Shown: positions 14,509-14,687 of the stretch, one piece after another
Layout of the letters: each line of letters opens with the position of its first letter
How positions within the stretch are numbered: position 1 is the stretch's first letter
Assembly: GCA_045588485.1 (NCBI GenBank)
Contig: JAZNEI010000020.1
Coordinates: forward strand, 1-14,687
DNA: 14,687 bases
Source: HGM04593 sp045588485
GTDB taxonomy: Bacteria > Bacteroidota > Bacteroidia > Bacteroidales > Bacteroidaceae
Direction of reading: 5' to 3'
The notes under the pieces: model-generated
Databases searched by the model: none
The model's input: only the letters and a program-made list of their open reading frames with translations
Told to the model about the DNA's origin: nothing
Program-made: the position numbers and the translations under genes

Positions 14509-14687
14509 TTGTTCATAGAGGTTGATAAAGAAAAAAATCATAAGGCTGTTCATTGGTGCGCCATAGAAAAATTAGTAGAAGCTGTTTAAATTTATATCGT
14601 CAAGTTTTTTATAGAGCAAAAATTGGATGTTTATTTATATTTTAAGGGCGCATAGCGGGCTATGTAACCGCAAAAAAGAAACAAACA
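14509..14687. other. Non-coding right edge of the window, possible IS end
   Basis: No supported gene is present in these 179 bp. A small perfect hairpin CATAGC-GG-GCTATG lies at 14651-14664. GAAGCTGTTTAAATTTAT (14579-14596) resembles terminal repeats that I associate loosely with Bacteroidales insertion sequences, but no transposase is in view and the other end is outside the window. Confidence 0.3.

Overview
The window looks like a piece of a Bacteroidales chromosome (Bacteroides/Prevotella-like). The evidence is the Bacteroidetes promoter pattern (TTG/TTTG, about 20 nt, TAnnTTTG), start codons without clear Shine-Dalgarno sites, an integrase of the Bacteroidetes type, a DUF5686 outer-membrane protein, and a glycogen cluster of GDE, GT4 and GH57-like genes. 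I cannot name the species from sequence alone.

Left part (1 to about 3220): the end of an integrated element, most likely a prophage. A tail/baseplate-like structural gene enters from outside the window and converges on a tyrosine recombinase gene; the two overlap by 8 bp at their 3' ends. Upstream of the integrase, on the side facing a tRNA-Arg(UCU) gene, lies a non-coding attachment-like region. It holds three direct TTGGTTTGCA repeats and four GTCT motifs spaced exactly 10 bp apart. The tRNA 3' end faces the element, the classic layout of tRNA-targeted integration. The tRNA has its own promoter and an intrinsic terminator.

Middle part (3300 to 9490): a Crp/Fnr-type regulator on the minus strand is divergent from a plus-strand cluster of miaA (tRNA i6A37 prenylation), a diacylglycerol-kinase-family lipid kinase, kdsA (KDO-8-P synthase, metal-dependent type) and a DUF5686 outer-membrane barrel protein. 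miaA and the lipid kinase overlap by 20 bp, and the lipid kinase and kdsA are 2 bp apart. The regulator and miaA are separated by three copies of an 84-bp tandem repeat. Each copy carries a dyad, and the last dyad overlaps the miaA promoter. The theme is envelope (KDO/lipid A, lipid phosphorylation, outer membrane) plus tRNA modification.

Right part (9490 to 14510): a three-gene glycogen-type cluster of amylo-1,6-glucosidase-like debranching enzyme, GT4 glycogen/starch-synthase-like glycosyltransferase, and GH57 alpha-amylase-like protein. It starts with one or two promoters and closes with a terminator that has a perfect 23-bp stem. The most notable observation is that the GH57-like protein appears to lack both catalytic carboxylates (Glu to Gly146, Asp to Asn242), and the debranching enzyme has TWMN where the family normally has the acid motif TWMD. 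The cluster may therefore contain a pseudoenzyme that binds or scaffolds alpha-glucan. The last 180 bp are non-coding and may be the edge of an insertion sequence.
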